DNA of 18,760 nt from CAZGDB01 sp964524705 (GCA_964524705.1 CAZGDB010000026.1:1-18760); one strand, 5' to 3'. Shown: positions 1 through 8,074, numbered from the stretch's first letter. Program-made: numbers and translations. Notes: a model not told the origin generated them from the sequence alone.

Positions 1-6
1 TTTAAA

Positions 7-44
7 AAGAAAAAGCTATCAATTTAAATTGATAGCTTTTTCTT
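7..44. terminator. Palindromic terminator upstream of the Mre11-Rad50 fusion
   Basis: A perfect inverted repeat runs from 7-25 to 26-44, with core arm AAGCTATCAATTT and its complement, flanked by an A-run on the left and a T-run on the right. The A-run/T-run symmetry would allow termination in either direction. It probably ends the transcript of a gene lying upstream of this window and separates it from the gene starting at 95. No loop is needed at DNA level; in RNA the central few bases would form the loop. Confidence 0.75.
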
Positions 45-94
45 CTTATATTTATTAAATATTATGGAATTAATTTAAAAATTAAGTTAATATT

Positions 95-3000
95 ATGGAA
101 GAAATAAAAATTTTACATTGTGCTGATATGCACGTTAAATTAAGGGATAATGATAATTCAGTATCAATATTATCAAATTTTAATGAAATAAAAAATAAAT
201 TAATTGAAACAAAAGCAGATATTTTTGTTTTTGCTGGAGATTTATTTGATTTTGCTATTGTTAATGAAATTGAACGAAAATTAGCATTTATATTTTTATC
301 AGAAATTTTACAAATATCAACATTAAAAGAATTTGTTTTTATGTGTGGTAATCATGATATATTATCTGAACGTAAAAATTATGAAATATTAAATGGTACA
401 AATACATTTGATTCATTTAATTCTTTTGTTGAAACATTAGCACCAGAATATTCATCAAAAATAACTTATCTTAAAAAACAAGGTTATTATAATTCAAAAT
501 TTTCAAATAAAATTGGTTGGATTTCATATTCATTAGAAGATGGTATGAGTAATGGTAATAATATTGATTGGGAAAATGTTGATAACAATAAATATAATAT
601 TTCAATATTTCATGATATTATAAGAGATTATATTGATGAAACAAAATTACCAGTACGTAAAGATAAAGTTAAGAATTTACCTTATATTGATGATTTTAAC
701 ACTAAATTAATTTTAGCTGGTGATATTCATAAAAATTGGACAAAAATTGTAAATGACAAAAAATTTGTTTATCCTGGTTCAACAAATCAAGTTAATTTTG
801 GTGAAAAATCATTAATTAAAATTAGAAAAAATTCACAGATATTTTATGCTGATGAAAAATTTTTGAAATTACATACATTAAAAATTTCTGATATTAATAA
901 TGTTGAAATTATAACTGAAGATATTGAATTAACAAAATTTTTGAGTTATGTTGAAATTGATATTAATTCAAATAAATTTGTTAATAATTATATTGATGAT
1001 ATTAAAAAATTATTTACAAAAAAATTAATTGGTAAAACAAAAACAATAATTAAATTAAGATTATCTTCAACTTATGCTAAGTTTGAAGTTAAAATATTAG
1101 AAGAATTAAATCAATTAATAAATGAAAATTTATATCCTGGAAGTAGTTATAAAATAATTACAACTTATGATAAATTTTCAGTAAATAAATTTGATGAATC
1201 TATATTAATAAATGATGATTCTGAAGATGAAGAATTTAATTTTAATATGGATGATTTAAAATTAAGTAATGAAAAATTAATTAATTTGTTTGATAAAACA
1301 TTAAACAAACAAATTGAAATAATAAAGAAAAATATTGATGATGAAGAATTAACAAATGAAATATTAGATAATATTAAATCTTTATTTTCTGAACAAATTG
1401 AGTTATCAATATCAGCAAAACCAACTTATAATATTTTATTAAATTCTATAGAAACAACAGGTTTTATGGGTGTTGAAAAGAATTTAATAAATCTTGATGT
1501 TCCAGGTTTAACTAAAATTAATGGAACAAATGGTATTGGTAAAACGACATTATTTAATATGATTCGTTTTACAATTGATGGTGTGGTATTTGAAAATTTA
1601 AAATCAAATCAGAAAAAATTAAATAATTTATTAGTTTTTAATGATAAAAATATTAATCAAGATAATATTATTACTAGATTAATATGTACTATCAATAATA
1701 CAAAAATATCCATTACTAGAGTTGTAAATAGAAAATGGAAAAATAATGTTTCTGATAATGATAAATCATCTATAAATTGGAAAAATTATATTTCTGAAGT
1801 TAAATCAACAATTAAAGTTATTATTTTTGGTAAAAATGAAGAAAAAACTTATACTGGTGATGAAGCTGAAGAATTAATTAAAGTATGGTTTGGTGATGTT
1901 ACTCAAACTATTTTAATATTAAATCAATTCAAAATATTAAATTTATTAAATTTATCTTCTGATAAATTACAACAATTGGTATTAGATTATATTGGTATTG
2001 ATTATTTGAAATTATTAGAAGAAAGATTACCATATATTAAAGAAAATTATAATCTTAAAAAACCTGATTCTAATTTAGAACAATTGAAGAAAGATTTTTT
2101 AGATTTAATTAATAATAAAAATAATGGTTCAAAAATTTTAAATAAATTAAATATTGAATTATCTGAAGAAAATAATAATTTAGAAATTTTAGAAAAAAAT
2201 CTTAAGAAAACTAATGATGAATTAATTCAGTTAGGTAACATACCAAATTTAATTGAAAAATGTAATAATGAATTATTAATTAACGAATCATTAATTAATT
2301 CATTTGTTACAAAAAAATTAATTGAAATTCCTGAATGGAACAAGGAAAAACCTGAAAAATATGATTCAAGTATTTTAGATAAAAAAATTAATGATAATAC
2401 CAATTTATTGTTGAATAAACATAAACAAATATTATTATTTCAAGAAGAAAAAGAATCTTTACAAAATAATTTAATTTCTAATTTAAAATTAGAAAAAGAT
2501 GAAATACCAAATAAATTAAAGGAAAATTTCGATAATTTTATTAATATTTATCAAAATAAAATTAATACTTCAAAACAAATCATAGATAATAATTACACAG
2601 AATTAAATAATTATTTTGATGATATTTTATTGAAATTAAAAAATAAATTATCTGAAGAACAAACTAAATCAAATAATTTAGCATTTGATAAAAATCAAAT
2701 AAAAATAAAAATTGATAAAATTATTGATGATTTAAAATCTGGAGTTTGTTCTGAATGTGGTAAACCATTTGGTGATGATTTTGAAGAACATTCAAAAAAT
2801 CTTAATAAACAAAAATCTTTATTGGAAATAGAACAAACAAATATAAGTAAATTATATTTAGACCAATTAAATAACAATAAAAAAATTGAAGAATTAATTA
2901 CTGAATATACAAATAATCATAAATTCATTAAAGATAAAAAACTTTCAGGTAATTTTAATGATGAAAATTTTGGTAAATATTCTATTATTTGTGAAACAAT

Positions 3001-4165
3001 AAAATATGAAAATATTTATAATTTTGATAATAATATATTTATGGAATTATCGAAATATAATTATAAATATTTTGAAAATCATTCAATAATAGAATTACAT
3101 AATTTATTTGTTGAAATTAAAAAATTATCAGAATTAAATATTTTAATTGATAACAAAATTGAAAATATATTAAAATCTGATATTCTTAAAATTGAAGATA
3201 TAAAATTAAAAGAATGTTTGAAAAACATAAATATCATTAATTCTGATATTGAAATTTTAAATAATTTGATTGAAACAGATAAGGAAATAATTAATTCAAA
3301 AAATCAAAATTATCTTAAATTATTAGAAGAATATAACAATGAATTTAATGGTTATACAATAAAATTAAATGAAATCAATAAAGAAAATATTGAAATAAAC
3401 AATCATAATAATTCATTAGTAACATTAAAATCTAAACAAGCTGATTTAAAATTAGAATTATCTAATTATAATTTAAATCTTGAAAATTATAATAAATTGA
3501 TAGATTCAAAAAATAATGATGAAATTATTATTTCATCATTAAAAATTGAAATAAAAAATATTCAATCAAAAATTAATGGTTTACAATTTGAATTAAGTGA
3601 ATTAGAAACTAATTATATGAAAATTGAAGAATCAATAAATAAATGGCATGTTTATAAAAGAGATTTAATGATTTATCAAACATATGAAAAATTGATAATT
3701 AATGATTTTCCAGATATAATTTTTGAATATTATCGACAATATTTAAATAATGTTTTAAATATTTTATTGAAAGATTTAAACTTTAAATTATATTGGGATA
3801 AAACAGGTGATTTATTTATGGTTGAAATTGATTCAGGTTATACAACATATAGACCTGTTCAATTAGTTTCAGGTATGCAAACAGCATTTTTAGGATTATC
3901 ATTAATTTATACAATTCATATGTTAAATGTTAAAAATAATATATCACATATTTTTATTGATGAATTATCTGGTGCATTTAACACGGGTAAGGAACTTATC
4001 AAAAAAGAAGATATTATTAATTATCAAGAACAATTTGTATTATTAATTAATAAATTTACTGAAAAAAATATTTGGATAATTGACCATAATATTCAAAATA
4101 TGTTTGAAACACAAACAATAGAAGTTGTTAAAGGTGAAAATGGTGGTAAATATTTAATTTTATAA
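95..4165 (+). CDS. Fused Mre11/SbcD nuclease and Rad50/SbcC zinc-hook ATPase
   Basis: This single 1356-residue protein joins both subunits of the Mre11-Rad50 (SbcCD; T4 gp47-gp46) DNA-end processing complex. Residues 1 to about 250 carry metallophosphoesterase motifs: D11 and H13 (ADMH), GDLFD at 48-52, GNHD at 85-88, H173 and GDIH at 209-212. An ATPase head half follows, with a Walker A P-loop at 477-485 (GTNGIGKTT). Long Asn/Lys/Glu-rich coiled coil surrounds a zinc-hook CSEC (C885, C888). The second head half has an ABC-signature-like SGMQ at 1259-1262 and Walker B acidic residues D1289 and E1290. All expected catalytic motifs are visible, so activity is likely: ATP-dependent processing of DNA ends during recombination-coupled phage replication. 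In most bacteria and T4 these are two genes; the fusion is the unusual point. The ATG at 95 follows an A/T leader without a Shine-Dalgarno site, and the nuclease motif begins at residue 8, which supports this start. Confidence 0.95.
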   Translation: MEEIKILHCADMHVKLRDNDNSVSILSNFNEIKNKLIETKADIFVFAGDLFDFAIVNEIERKLAFIFLSEILQISTLKEFVFMCGNHDILSERKNYEILNGTNTFDSFNSFVETLAPEYSSKITYLKKQGYYNSKFSNKIGWISYSLEDGMSNGNNIDWENVDNNKYNISIFHDIIRDYIDETKLPVRKDKVKNLPYIDDFNTKLILAGDIHKNWTKIVNDKKFVYPGSTNQVNFGEKSLIKIRKNSQIFYADEKFLKLHTLKISDINNVEIITEDIELTKFLSYVEIDINSNKFVNNYIDDIKKLFTKKLIGKTKTIIKLRLSSTYAKFEVKILEELNQLINENLYPGSSYKIITTYDKFSVNKFDESILINDDSEDEEFNFNMDDLKLSNEKLINLFDKTLNKQIEIIKKNIDDEELTNEILDNIKSLFSEQIELSISAKPTYNILLNSIETTGFMGVEKNLINLDVPGLTKINGTNGIGKTTLFNMIRFTIDGVVFENLKSNQKKLNNLLVFNDKNINQDNIITRLICTINNTKISITRVVNRKWKNNVSDNDKSSINWKNYISEVKSTIKVIIFGKNEEKTYTGDEAEELIKVWFGDVTQTILILNQFKILNLLNLSSDKLQQLVLDYIGIDYLKLLEERLPYIKENYNLKKPDSNLEQLKKDFLDLINNKNNGSKILNKLNIELSEENNNLEILEKNLKKTNDELIQLGNIPNLIEKCNNELLINESLINSFVTKKLIEIPEWNKEKPEKYDSSILDKKINDNTNLLLNKHKQILLFQEEKESLQNNLISNLKLEKDEIPNKLKENFDNFINIYQNKINTSKQIIDNNYTELNNYFDDILLKLKNKLSEEQTKSNNLAFDKNQIKIKIDKIIDDLKSGVCSECGKPFGDDFEEHSKNLNKQKSLLEIEQTNISKLYLDQLNNNKKIEELITEYTNNHKFIKDKKLSGNFNDENFGKYSIICETIKYENIYNFDNNIFMELSKYNYKYFENHSIIELHNLFVEIKKLSELNILIDNKIENILKSDILKIEDIKLKECLKNINIINSDIEILNNLIETDKEIINSKNQNYLKLLEEYNNEFNGYTIKLNEINKENIEINNHNNSLVTLKSKQADLKLELSNYNLNLENYNKLIDSKNNDEIIISSLKIEIKNIQSKINGLQFELSELETNYMKIEESINKWHVYKRDLMIYQTYEKLIINDFPDIIFEYYRQYLNNVLNILLKDLNFKLYWDKTGDLFMVEIDSGYTTYRPVQLVSGMQTAFLGLSLIYTIHMLNVKNNISHIFIDELSGAFNTGKELIKKEDIINYQEQFVLLINKFTEKNIWIIDHNIQNMFETQTIEVVKGENGGKYLIL

Positions 4166-4168
4166 ATT

Positions 4169-4488
4169 ATGGAAAAATCTGCAAGTTATGGTATTGATGA
4201 AATAAATTATAATCAATATAAAAAAAGGAAGAAATCAAAATTATTAATAATTTTCTTAATGCTGAAAAACATAATATTGAATCAATGAAAATTTCTTTAG
4301 ATATAAATTTTAAAAATTTACAAGATACAAAAAGAATTCAATTAGAATTAAATATTTTAGAATTACTAGCTATGGTAAAAAGTGATTTAATTAATGATTA
4401 TATTAAACCACCATCAAATAATATTACTAAATTTAGAACTTTTATTTATTTAGAACAAATTTTTTCTAAATTTATTAGTTATTTATAA
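4169..4488 (+). pseudogene. Small unknown gene split by a -1 shift at an A7 run
   Basis: The ATG at 4169 follows the Mre11-Rad50 stop by 3 nt and opens MEKSASYGIDEINYNQYKK. Its frame then meets a TGA at 4286-4288. From the A7 run at 4220-4226, the -1 frame reads on without a break (KEEIKIINNFLNAEKHNIES) into the ORF whose first ATG is 4285, and ends at TAA 4488. Joining the two gives a coherent 106-residue acidic/Asn-rich protein of unknown function. The join could be a lost A (assembly error), a real pseudogene, or programmed slippage. The run A AAA AGG is not an ideal tandem-slip heptamer, so programmed slippage is the least likely of the three. If the ATG at 4285 is used instead, a 67-residue protein results. 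Confidence 0.6.
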
Positions 4489-4501
4489 TTAAATTAAATT
4501 A

Positions 4502-4549
4502 AATTCCAACAATTAATGATTACTTATACAATCATTAATTGTTGGAATT
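4502..4549. terminator. Strong hairpin terminator, 20-bp stem
   Basis: A perfect 20-bp inverted repeat has arms 4502-4521 (starting AATTCCAACAATTAATG) and 4530-4549, with an 8-nt loop ACTTATAC and a following ATTTTTAT tail. It ends the unit that begins with the Mre11-Rad50 fusion. The next gene starts 27 nt later. Confidence 0.85.
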
Positions 4550-4576
4550 ATTTTTATAATTAAATTTAGTAAAATT

Positions 4577-4879
4577 ATGTTAAAGAAAAATAATAAAATT
4601 ATTGAATCAGAAAATAATAAATTATATTATATTCAAAAAGATTATATTGGTAACAGTATGTGTTTTTATCGTGAAAATTGTGAAGGATATACTATTAATA
4701 TTAAAGAAGCTGGAAAATTTAATTTTGATGAAGCTTGTAAAATTATTAATTCTAATGATTCATATTCAGTAATTGCTTGGGAATGTGAATATATTGATAA
4801 TGAAATACAAGCACATGAATTAACAATAAATTCAAATTTATTAAACAATAAATCTGAAAACAAAATAAAAAAATTGTAA
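4577..4879 (+). CDS. Small phage protein with a GYT-type motif, function unknown
   Basis: This 100-residue soluble protein has a central block (YIQKDYIGNS, then GYTINIKEAGKFNFDEA, then IAWECEYID). The pattern of Y-x-GNS, a GYT-x-I turn, an A-x-x-F-x-x-x-EA helix and a W-x-x-x-YI end resembles a family of small accessory proteins common in phages. I recall no name or assigned activity for that family. The C-terminus is a Lys/Asn-rich tail. It is the first gene after the terminator at 4502-4549 and lies 16 nt before the pentapeptide-deaminase gene, so the two are probably co-transcribed. The start is the only ATG that keeps the whole motif block. Confidence 0.75.
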   Translation: MLKKNNKIIESENNKLYYIQKDYIGNSMCFYRENCEGYTINIKEAGKFNFDEACKIINSNDSYSVIAWECEYIDNEIQAHELTINSNLLNNKSENKIKKL

Positions 4880-4895
4880 CAAATATTTTATAAAA

Positions 4896-6068
4896 ATGAA
4901 ATTAATTGAACTAAAAAATAATAAAAATGAAATTATTTTTTCTTATGAAAGTGAAAATAATTCAGTTAAAGAAACATTATTAAAAGCAATTGAAATCAAA
5001 ATTGATTTAATTAATATTAATTTATCAAATTCTTATTTATCAAATATTTATTTAAAAAATGTAAATTTATCTGGTGCAAATTTAAAAAATGCAAATTTAT
5101 CTGGTGCAAATTTAAAAAATACAAATTTAGTTGGTGCGAATTTAACAAATACACGTTTATTAAATACAAATTTATTTGATGTGAATTTAACCGGTGCGAA
5201 TTTAACCGGTGCGAATTTAACCGGTGCGAATTTAACCGGTGCGAATTTAACAAATACACGTTTATTAAATACAAATTTATTTGATGTGAATTTAACCGGT
5301 GCGAATTTAACCGGTGCGAATTTAACCGGTGCGAATTTAACCAATACAATTTTAAGTAGTGTAAATATACCTATTTATTGTAAATGGGCATATTCAATAA
5401 ATATTAACAAACAAACTATAAAAATTGGTTGTGAAGAAAAAACAATTAAAGAATGGGATGAATTTTTTGCTTCAAATAATATTATAAAAACTGAAAGAAA
5501 TACTGAAAATTTTATTAATATTCAGGCAACTTATGAAGCTTGTAAATCATATTTATTATTTAAAATTAACAACAAAATAAAAAATAAAATAAAAATGTTT
5601 AAAATAATTAAAAAAGAAAATCTTTCTGAAATAGATTTAAAATTTATTGAACAATCAGAAGAAATTAGAAATTTATCTATAGCTGAAGATAAAAAAGTTG
5701 GTTCTATAATTGGTAATCATAAAACTGGTAAATTATTGACAATTGGATTTAATAAAATGTTTGATGAACTTGGATTTACAAATTGTGAAGATGAAACAGG
5801 TCAAAGTTTACCTTATGTTATTCATGCCGAAGAAGTTGCTGTAATTGAATTCTTAAAAAGAAATTTACATAAAACAAATAATGTTAAAGATTTAACAATA
5901 TATTGTAGTTATGCACCATGTATTAACTGCAGTAAATATATATCACATATTGGTATAAAAAGAATTGTTTATTCTGATAAACATAAATTAAAATTTGATA
6001 ATTGTAAACATTCACCATTAGAATTTTTATTAAATATGAATTGTGAAATTATTGAAGTTTTAAATTAA
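4896..6068 (+). CDS. Pentapeptide-repeat protein fused to a dCMP-deaminase-like domain
   Basis: This 390-residue protein has three parts. Residues about 37-158 are a run of pentapeptides of the A(N)L-x-x type (ANLTG, ANLKN), expected to fold as a right-handed beta-helix. Residues about 159-232 are the link often found after such repeats (KWAYSININ, IGCEEKTIKEWDEFF). From about residue 234 there is a cytidine/deoxycytidylate-deaminase-like domain with zinc ligands H310 in HAE (E312 the expected proton shuttle) and C342/C345 in PCINC. The deaminase part resembles phage and bacterial dCMP deaminases, which make dUMP for dTTP synthesis. It begins exactly at an internal Met (ATG 5595), preceded by a low-complexity Lys/Asn/Ile linker. 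This suggests two formerly separate genes joined by loss of a stop, or an internal start that also makes the deaminase alone. The dCMP substrate is inferred and not shown. Confidence 0.88.
   Translation: MKLIELKNNKNEIIFSYESENNSVKETLLKAIEIKIDLININLSNSYLSNIYLKNVNLSGANLKNANLSGANLKNTNLVGANLTNTRLLNTNLFDVNLTGANLTGANLTGANLTGANLTNTRLLNTNLFDVNLTGANLTGANLTGANLTNTILSSVNIPIYCKWAYSININKQTIKIGCEEKTIKEWDEFFASNNIIKTERNTENFINIQATYEACKSYLLFKINNKIKNKIKMFKIIKKENLSEIDLKFIEQSEEIRNLSIAEDKKVGSIIGNHKTGKLLTIGFNKMFDELGFTNCEDETGQSLPYVIHAEEVAVIEFLKRNLHKTNNVKDLTIYCSYAPCINCSKYISHIGIKRIVYSDKHKLKFDNCKHSPLEFLLNMNCEIIEVLN
5139..5333 (+). repeat. Tandem 15-bp and 105-bp repeats encoding pentapeptides
   Basis: Within the pentapeptide domain the 15-bp unit AATTTAACCGGTGCG (NLTGA) occurs four times at 5184-5243 and three times at 5289-5333. 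Each array follows an identical 45-bp block (5139-5183 and 5244-5288) encoding NLTNTRLLNTNLFDV. The higher-order period is 105 bp, and the copies are identical at DNA level, including synonymous positions. ACC and GCG codons are concentrated here, although the rest of the window prefers ACA and GCA. This indicates recent duplication or ongoing slippage rather than old divergence. Confidence 0.9.
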
Positions 6069-6072
6069 AAAT

Positions 6073-6213
6073 ATGGAAAATATTATATTTGAAAATGAAA
6101 ATTTATGATTTTCTATTGATATGATAAATTTACATATTTATTATTCTGAAAATTATTATAAATTTATTGATAAATTTGAATCAATAACAAAAAATATTAA
6201 TTTGTTTAAATAA
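6073..6213 (+). pseudogene. Short ORF interrupted by an in-frame TGA
   Basis: The ATG at 6073, 4 nt after the deaminase stop and behind an A-rich leader, opens MENIIFENENL and meets TGA at 6106-6108. The same frame continues for 34 codons (FSIDMINLHIYYSENYYKF and onward) to TAA at 6213. Codon choice on both sides is like that of neighbouring genes. A single G-to-A change of a Trp codon would explain the break. Alternatively, ATG 6121 could start a 30-residue peptide. The product is unrecognised. Confidence 0.45.
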
Positions 6214-6232
6214 TGTTAAAAAATTTAAAATT

Positions 6233-6559
6233 ATGGTAAATCAATTATTAAATAAAGAAGATAAAGAATTTTTTAATGAAATAATTAAATTACCAGATAA
6301 TAGTATTGAAGATTATGAATTGATAATCTCTATTACTAAATGGTCAATTAGAAATAATGATGATTCTTTAAATAATAAAATCAAATATAACATAATTGAA
6401 TTTAATGTACAATTTATTTTTTTATTCAATTGTACGGCAATTGTAATGAATAGTCTGTACATTTCTCTTGGTAATGTTCAAGTAAAAACAATCCTTTACC
6501 NNNNNNNNNNAATCAAAAAAGAATTATTATTTGTTGGTTTATATCCAAATTTAAAATAA
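6233..6559 (+). CDS. Unknown protein with LPDNSI module, interrupted by an assembly gap
   Basis: The ATG at 6233 follows the A/T leader TTTAAAATT. The first 50 or so residues (KLPDNSIEDYELIISITKWSIRN) match the small protein at 11486-11668 (ELPDNSIKDRELIFAIAEWGIKN), so this is a paralogous module. After about residue 55 the ORF enters an odd segment rich in inverted repeats (6404-6463) and then the N gap at 6501-6510. The frame across the gap holds only if exactly 10 bases are missing, so the C-terminal part (KKELLFVGLYPNLK) may belong to this gene or to another. Function is unknown. The N-terminal half is well supported; the full-length model is not. Confidence 0.45.
   Translation: MVNQLLNKEDKEFFNEIIKLPDNSIEDYELIISITKWSIRNNDDSLNNKIKYNIIEFNVQFIFLFNCTAIVMNSLYISLGNVQVKTILYXXXXIKKELLFVGLYPNLK
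6407..6435. repeat. Stem-loop near the assembly gap
   Basis: An 8-bp perfect inverted repeat, GTACAATT (6407-6414) and AATTGTAC (6428-6435), has a 13-nt T-rich loop. A second pair, AATGTAC (6404-6410) and GTACATT (6457-6463), overlaps it. It could be a terminator, an end of a mobile element, or simply a repeat that stalled the assembler. Confidence 0.5.
6426..6500 (-). other. Possible reverse-strand coding fragment running into the gap
   Basis: Read on the minus strand from the gap edge, 6500-6426 is open for 24 codons (GKGLFLLEHYQEKCTDYSLQ and onward) and ends in TGA. It uses codons such as GAG, GAC, TAC and CCG that are scarce elsewhere in the window. A second minus frame is also open, so the reading is weak. 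It could be the 3-prime end of an inserted gene, or a chimeric contig end. Confidence 0.2.
6501..6510. other. Assembly gap of 10 N
   Basis: Ten consecutive N mark a scaffold join of unreliable length. The gene at 6233 therefore cannot be resolved here. Confidence 0.99.
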
Positions 6560-6570
6560 TTTTATAATTT

Positions 6571-7154
6571 ATGGAAAATAATAATCGAGATTATTTAATA
6601 AAAATTGATAAAGATATTTTATCAATTAATATAGAAAAAAAAATAAATTAATTGATAAAATATTTAATCAATTAAGTAAACCATTATTAGAATGGAAAAA
6701 AGAATTAGAAATTAATACATTTATTAAATGTATGGTAAATTTATTTATTTATAATGTTTATGAAAATTTTAATAAAGATTATGAATTAACCATAAATTTA
6801 TTCAAAAATTATATTGATAATTATATTGATACTAGACAATATTTTGATAAATTATTTTTTAATTTTTATAAAAATATATTAGAATCAAATAATAATAATA
6901 AATATTTTTTCATAGTAGAATATGATTTATTTTTTCAATTTAATCTTTCAGAAAATTTACCAATTGAATTAAAAAATTATTTAAATTTTGTTTCAATTGA
7001 AAATGGTAATTTAATTTTCGATAATAAATTAAATTTAAAATTTAAAATTGATACAAAAAATAATGTAATAAATTCTTTCGAAAATGAAGAATTAACTAAT
7101 TTATTTTATAAAGAATTATATGATTTTGTTGATTATAATCATATATTAAGATAA
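6571..7154 (+). pseudogene. Unknown gene split by a -1 shift at an A9 run
   Basis: The ATG at 6571 opens MENNNRDYLIKIDKDILSI and stops at TAA 6651, just after the A9 run at 6635-6643. The -1 frame is open from inside that run (NKLIDKIFNQLSKPLLEWKK, then ELEINTFIKCMVNLF) straight into the ORF whose first ATG is 6732, and ends at 7154. Joined, this is one 194-residue protein with aromatic/Asn-rich composition and no domain I recognise. The 27 or so codons upstream of ATG 6732 look fully coding, so starting there would leave them unexplained. The stop overlaps the next start (TAATG), which suggests coupled translation. One missing A would repair the gene. Confidence 0.65.
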
Positions 7155-7447
7155 TGGAACAAGAACATTATATGTATACTGAAACTGAAAATGGTTCAAA
7201 AGTTGTATTAAAAACTGTATTGAAACAAAAATCTTCTGCTTGGGGAACAGGAACAAGAGAAGAATATGTTTTTATTGATTATTTGAATGATAAAGATTTT
7301 GAATTAATTAAATCTTTAGGTTTACCAAATTGGTATTTTGATTATACAGGTAGGGGTATAGTTTTACCAAAAAGTAATCAAAATTATGTTGTTAGAAAAC
7401 AATTAGAAATTTTAAAATTAAAGACACCTTATAGATTGAGTGAATAA
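7154..7447 (+). CDS. Unknown 97-residue protein
   Basis: This soluble protein starts at the ATG that shares an A with the preceding stop (TAATG at 7152-7156), a sign of translational coupling. The N-terminal half is polar and beta-like (GSKVVLKTVLKQKSSAWG). The second half has aromatic and glycine residues (PNWYFDYTGRGIVLP) and a basic end. I do not recognise the family. Compared with its neighbours it has a more usual amino-acid mix, with fewer Asn repeats, which supports it being a real folded protein. Confidence 0.75.
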   Translation: MEQEHYMYTETENGSKVVLKTVLKQKSSAWGTGTREEYVFIDYLNDKDFELIKSLGLPNWYFDYTGRGIVLPKSNQNYVVRKQLEILKLKTPYRLSE

Positions 7448-7528
7448 AAAATATATTAATGATTGTTTATTCATATTAAAAAATAAGGAAATAAAAATTA
7501 ATAATAACTTATAAATAATTTAAAAATT

Positions 7529-8002
7529 ATGAAACGTACAGAAATTAAAAACAATTTTCAAAAAGCTGAATCTAATATTTTAAAATTAGAAAAAGAAAAT
7601 AATGAATTATCATTAAATTTTAAAACATCAAATAAATTTATTGATAAATTTGGTTTCATTAATGAAATTTCTTCAACAAAAGAATTAATAAAATTACAAA
7701 CATTTATTGATAGTAATTTTATTAATTTAAATGATTCAGCTAAAAAACTTGGTTTAGAAGAAATAATAACTTCTGAAGAATCTACATTTTTAGGATTTCC
7801 TCAAATAGTTTGGGATGCTGATTTAAAAAATCAAGCAAAAATCTTAACAAATAAAATTAAAATTGGAAAATTGGAAAAAATTAGAAAAGTTCTTAAAAAG
7901 AATTTATCTGAAGATGATAAATTCGAATTATCAATTGAAAATATTTCTGGTGATTTAAATTTATTAAATGATGATAACGATAATTTTGAATTATCTCTTT
8001 AA
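7529..8002 (+). CDS. Unknown 157-residue protein with a helical N-terminus
   Basis: The ATG follows the leader ATTTAAAAATT seen at several other starts. Residues about 1-30 (FQKAESNILKLEKENNELSL) look like a short coiled coil. The middle contains a Trp/Pro patch (FLGFPQIVWDADLKN), and the C-terminus is strongly acidic (NDDNDNFELSL). There is no membrane segment or catalytic motif. It is preceded by an 81-nt non-coding gap and followed at once by the hairpin at 8023-8062, so it may be a single-gene unit or the end of one. Function is unknown. Confidence 0.75.
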   Translation: MKRTEIKNNFQKAESNILKLEKENNELSLNFKTSNKFIDKFGFINEISSTKELIKLQTFIDSNFINLNDSAKKLGLEEIITSEESTFLGFPQIVWDADLKNQAKILTNKIKIGKLEKIRKVLKKNLSEDDKFELSIENISGDLNLLNDDNDNFELSL

Positions 8003-8022
8003 TATTTTAAGTATATTTATAT

Positions 8023-8062
8023 AAAAAATTAATGGTTACAAATTTGTAACCATTAATTTTTT
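8023..8062. terminator. 40-bp perfect palindrome, terminator
   Basis: The arms 8023-8042 and 8043-8062 are perfectly complementary with no spacer (core TTAATGGTTACAAA). The A6 and T6 ends make it bidirectional. It lies 20 nt after one stop codon and 12 nt before the next start codon. Confidence 0.85.
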
Positions 8063-8074
8063 AATAATTTTTTT

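Noticed and set aside
2695..2877. Minus-strand ORF inside the Mre11-Rad50 gene
   Set aside because: It lies opposite the zinc-hook coding region, whose plus-frame motifs are clear; no leader or neighbouring minus-strand genes.
4666..4863. Minus-strand ORF opposite the 100-residue gene
   Set aside because: The plus frame has a recognisable motif block and a leader; the minus frame has neither.
5017..5349. Two long minus-strand ORFs opposite the pentapeptide repeats
   Set aside because: They are periodic shadows of the 15-bp repeat (repeating NSHRL and KFAPV) with no start signal, and disappear outside the repeat.
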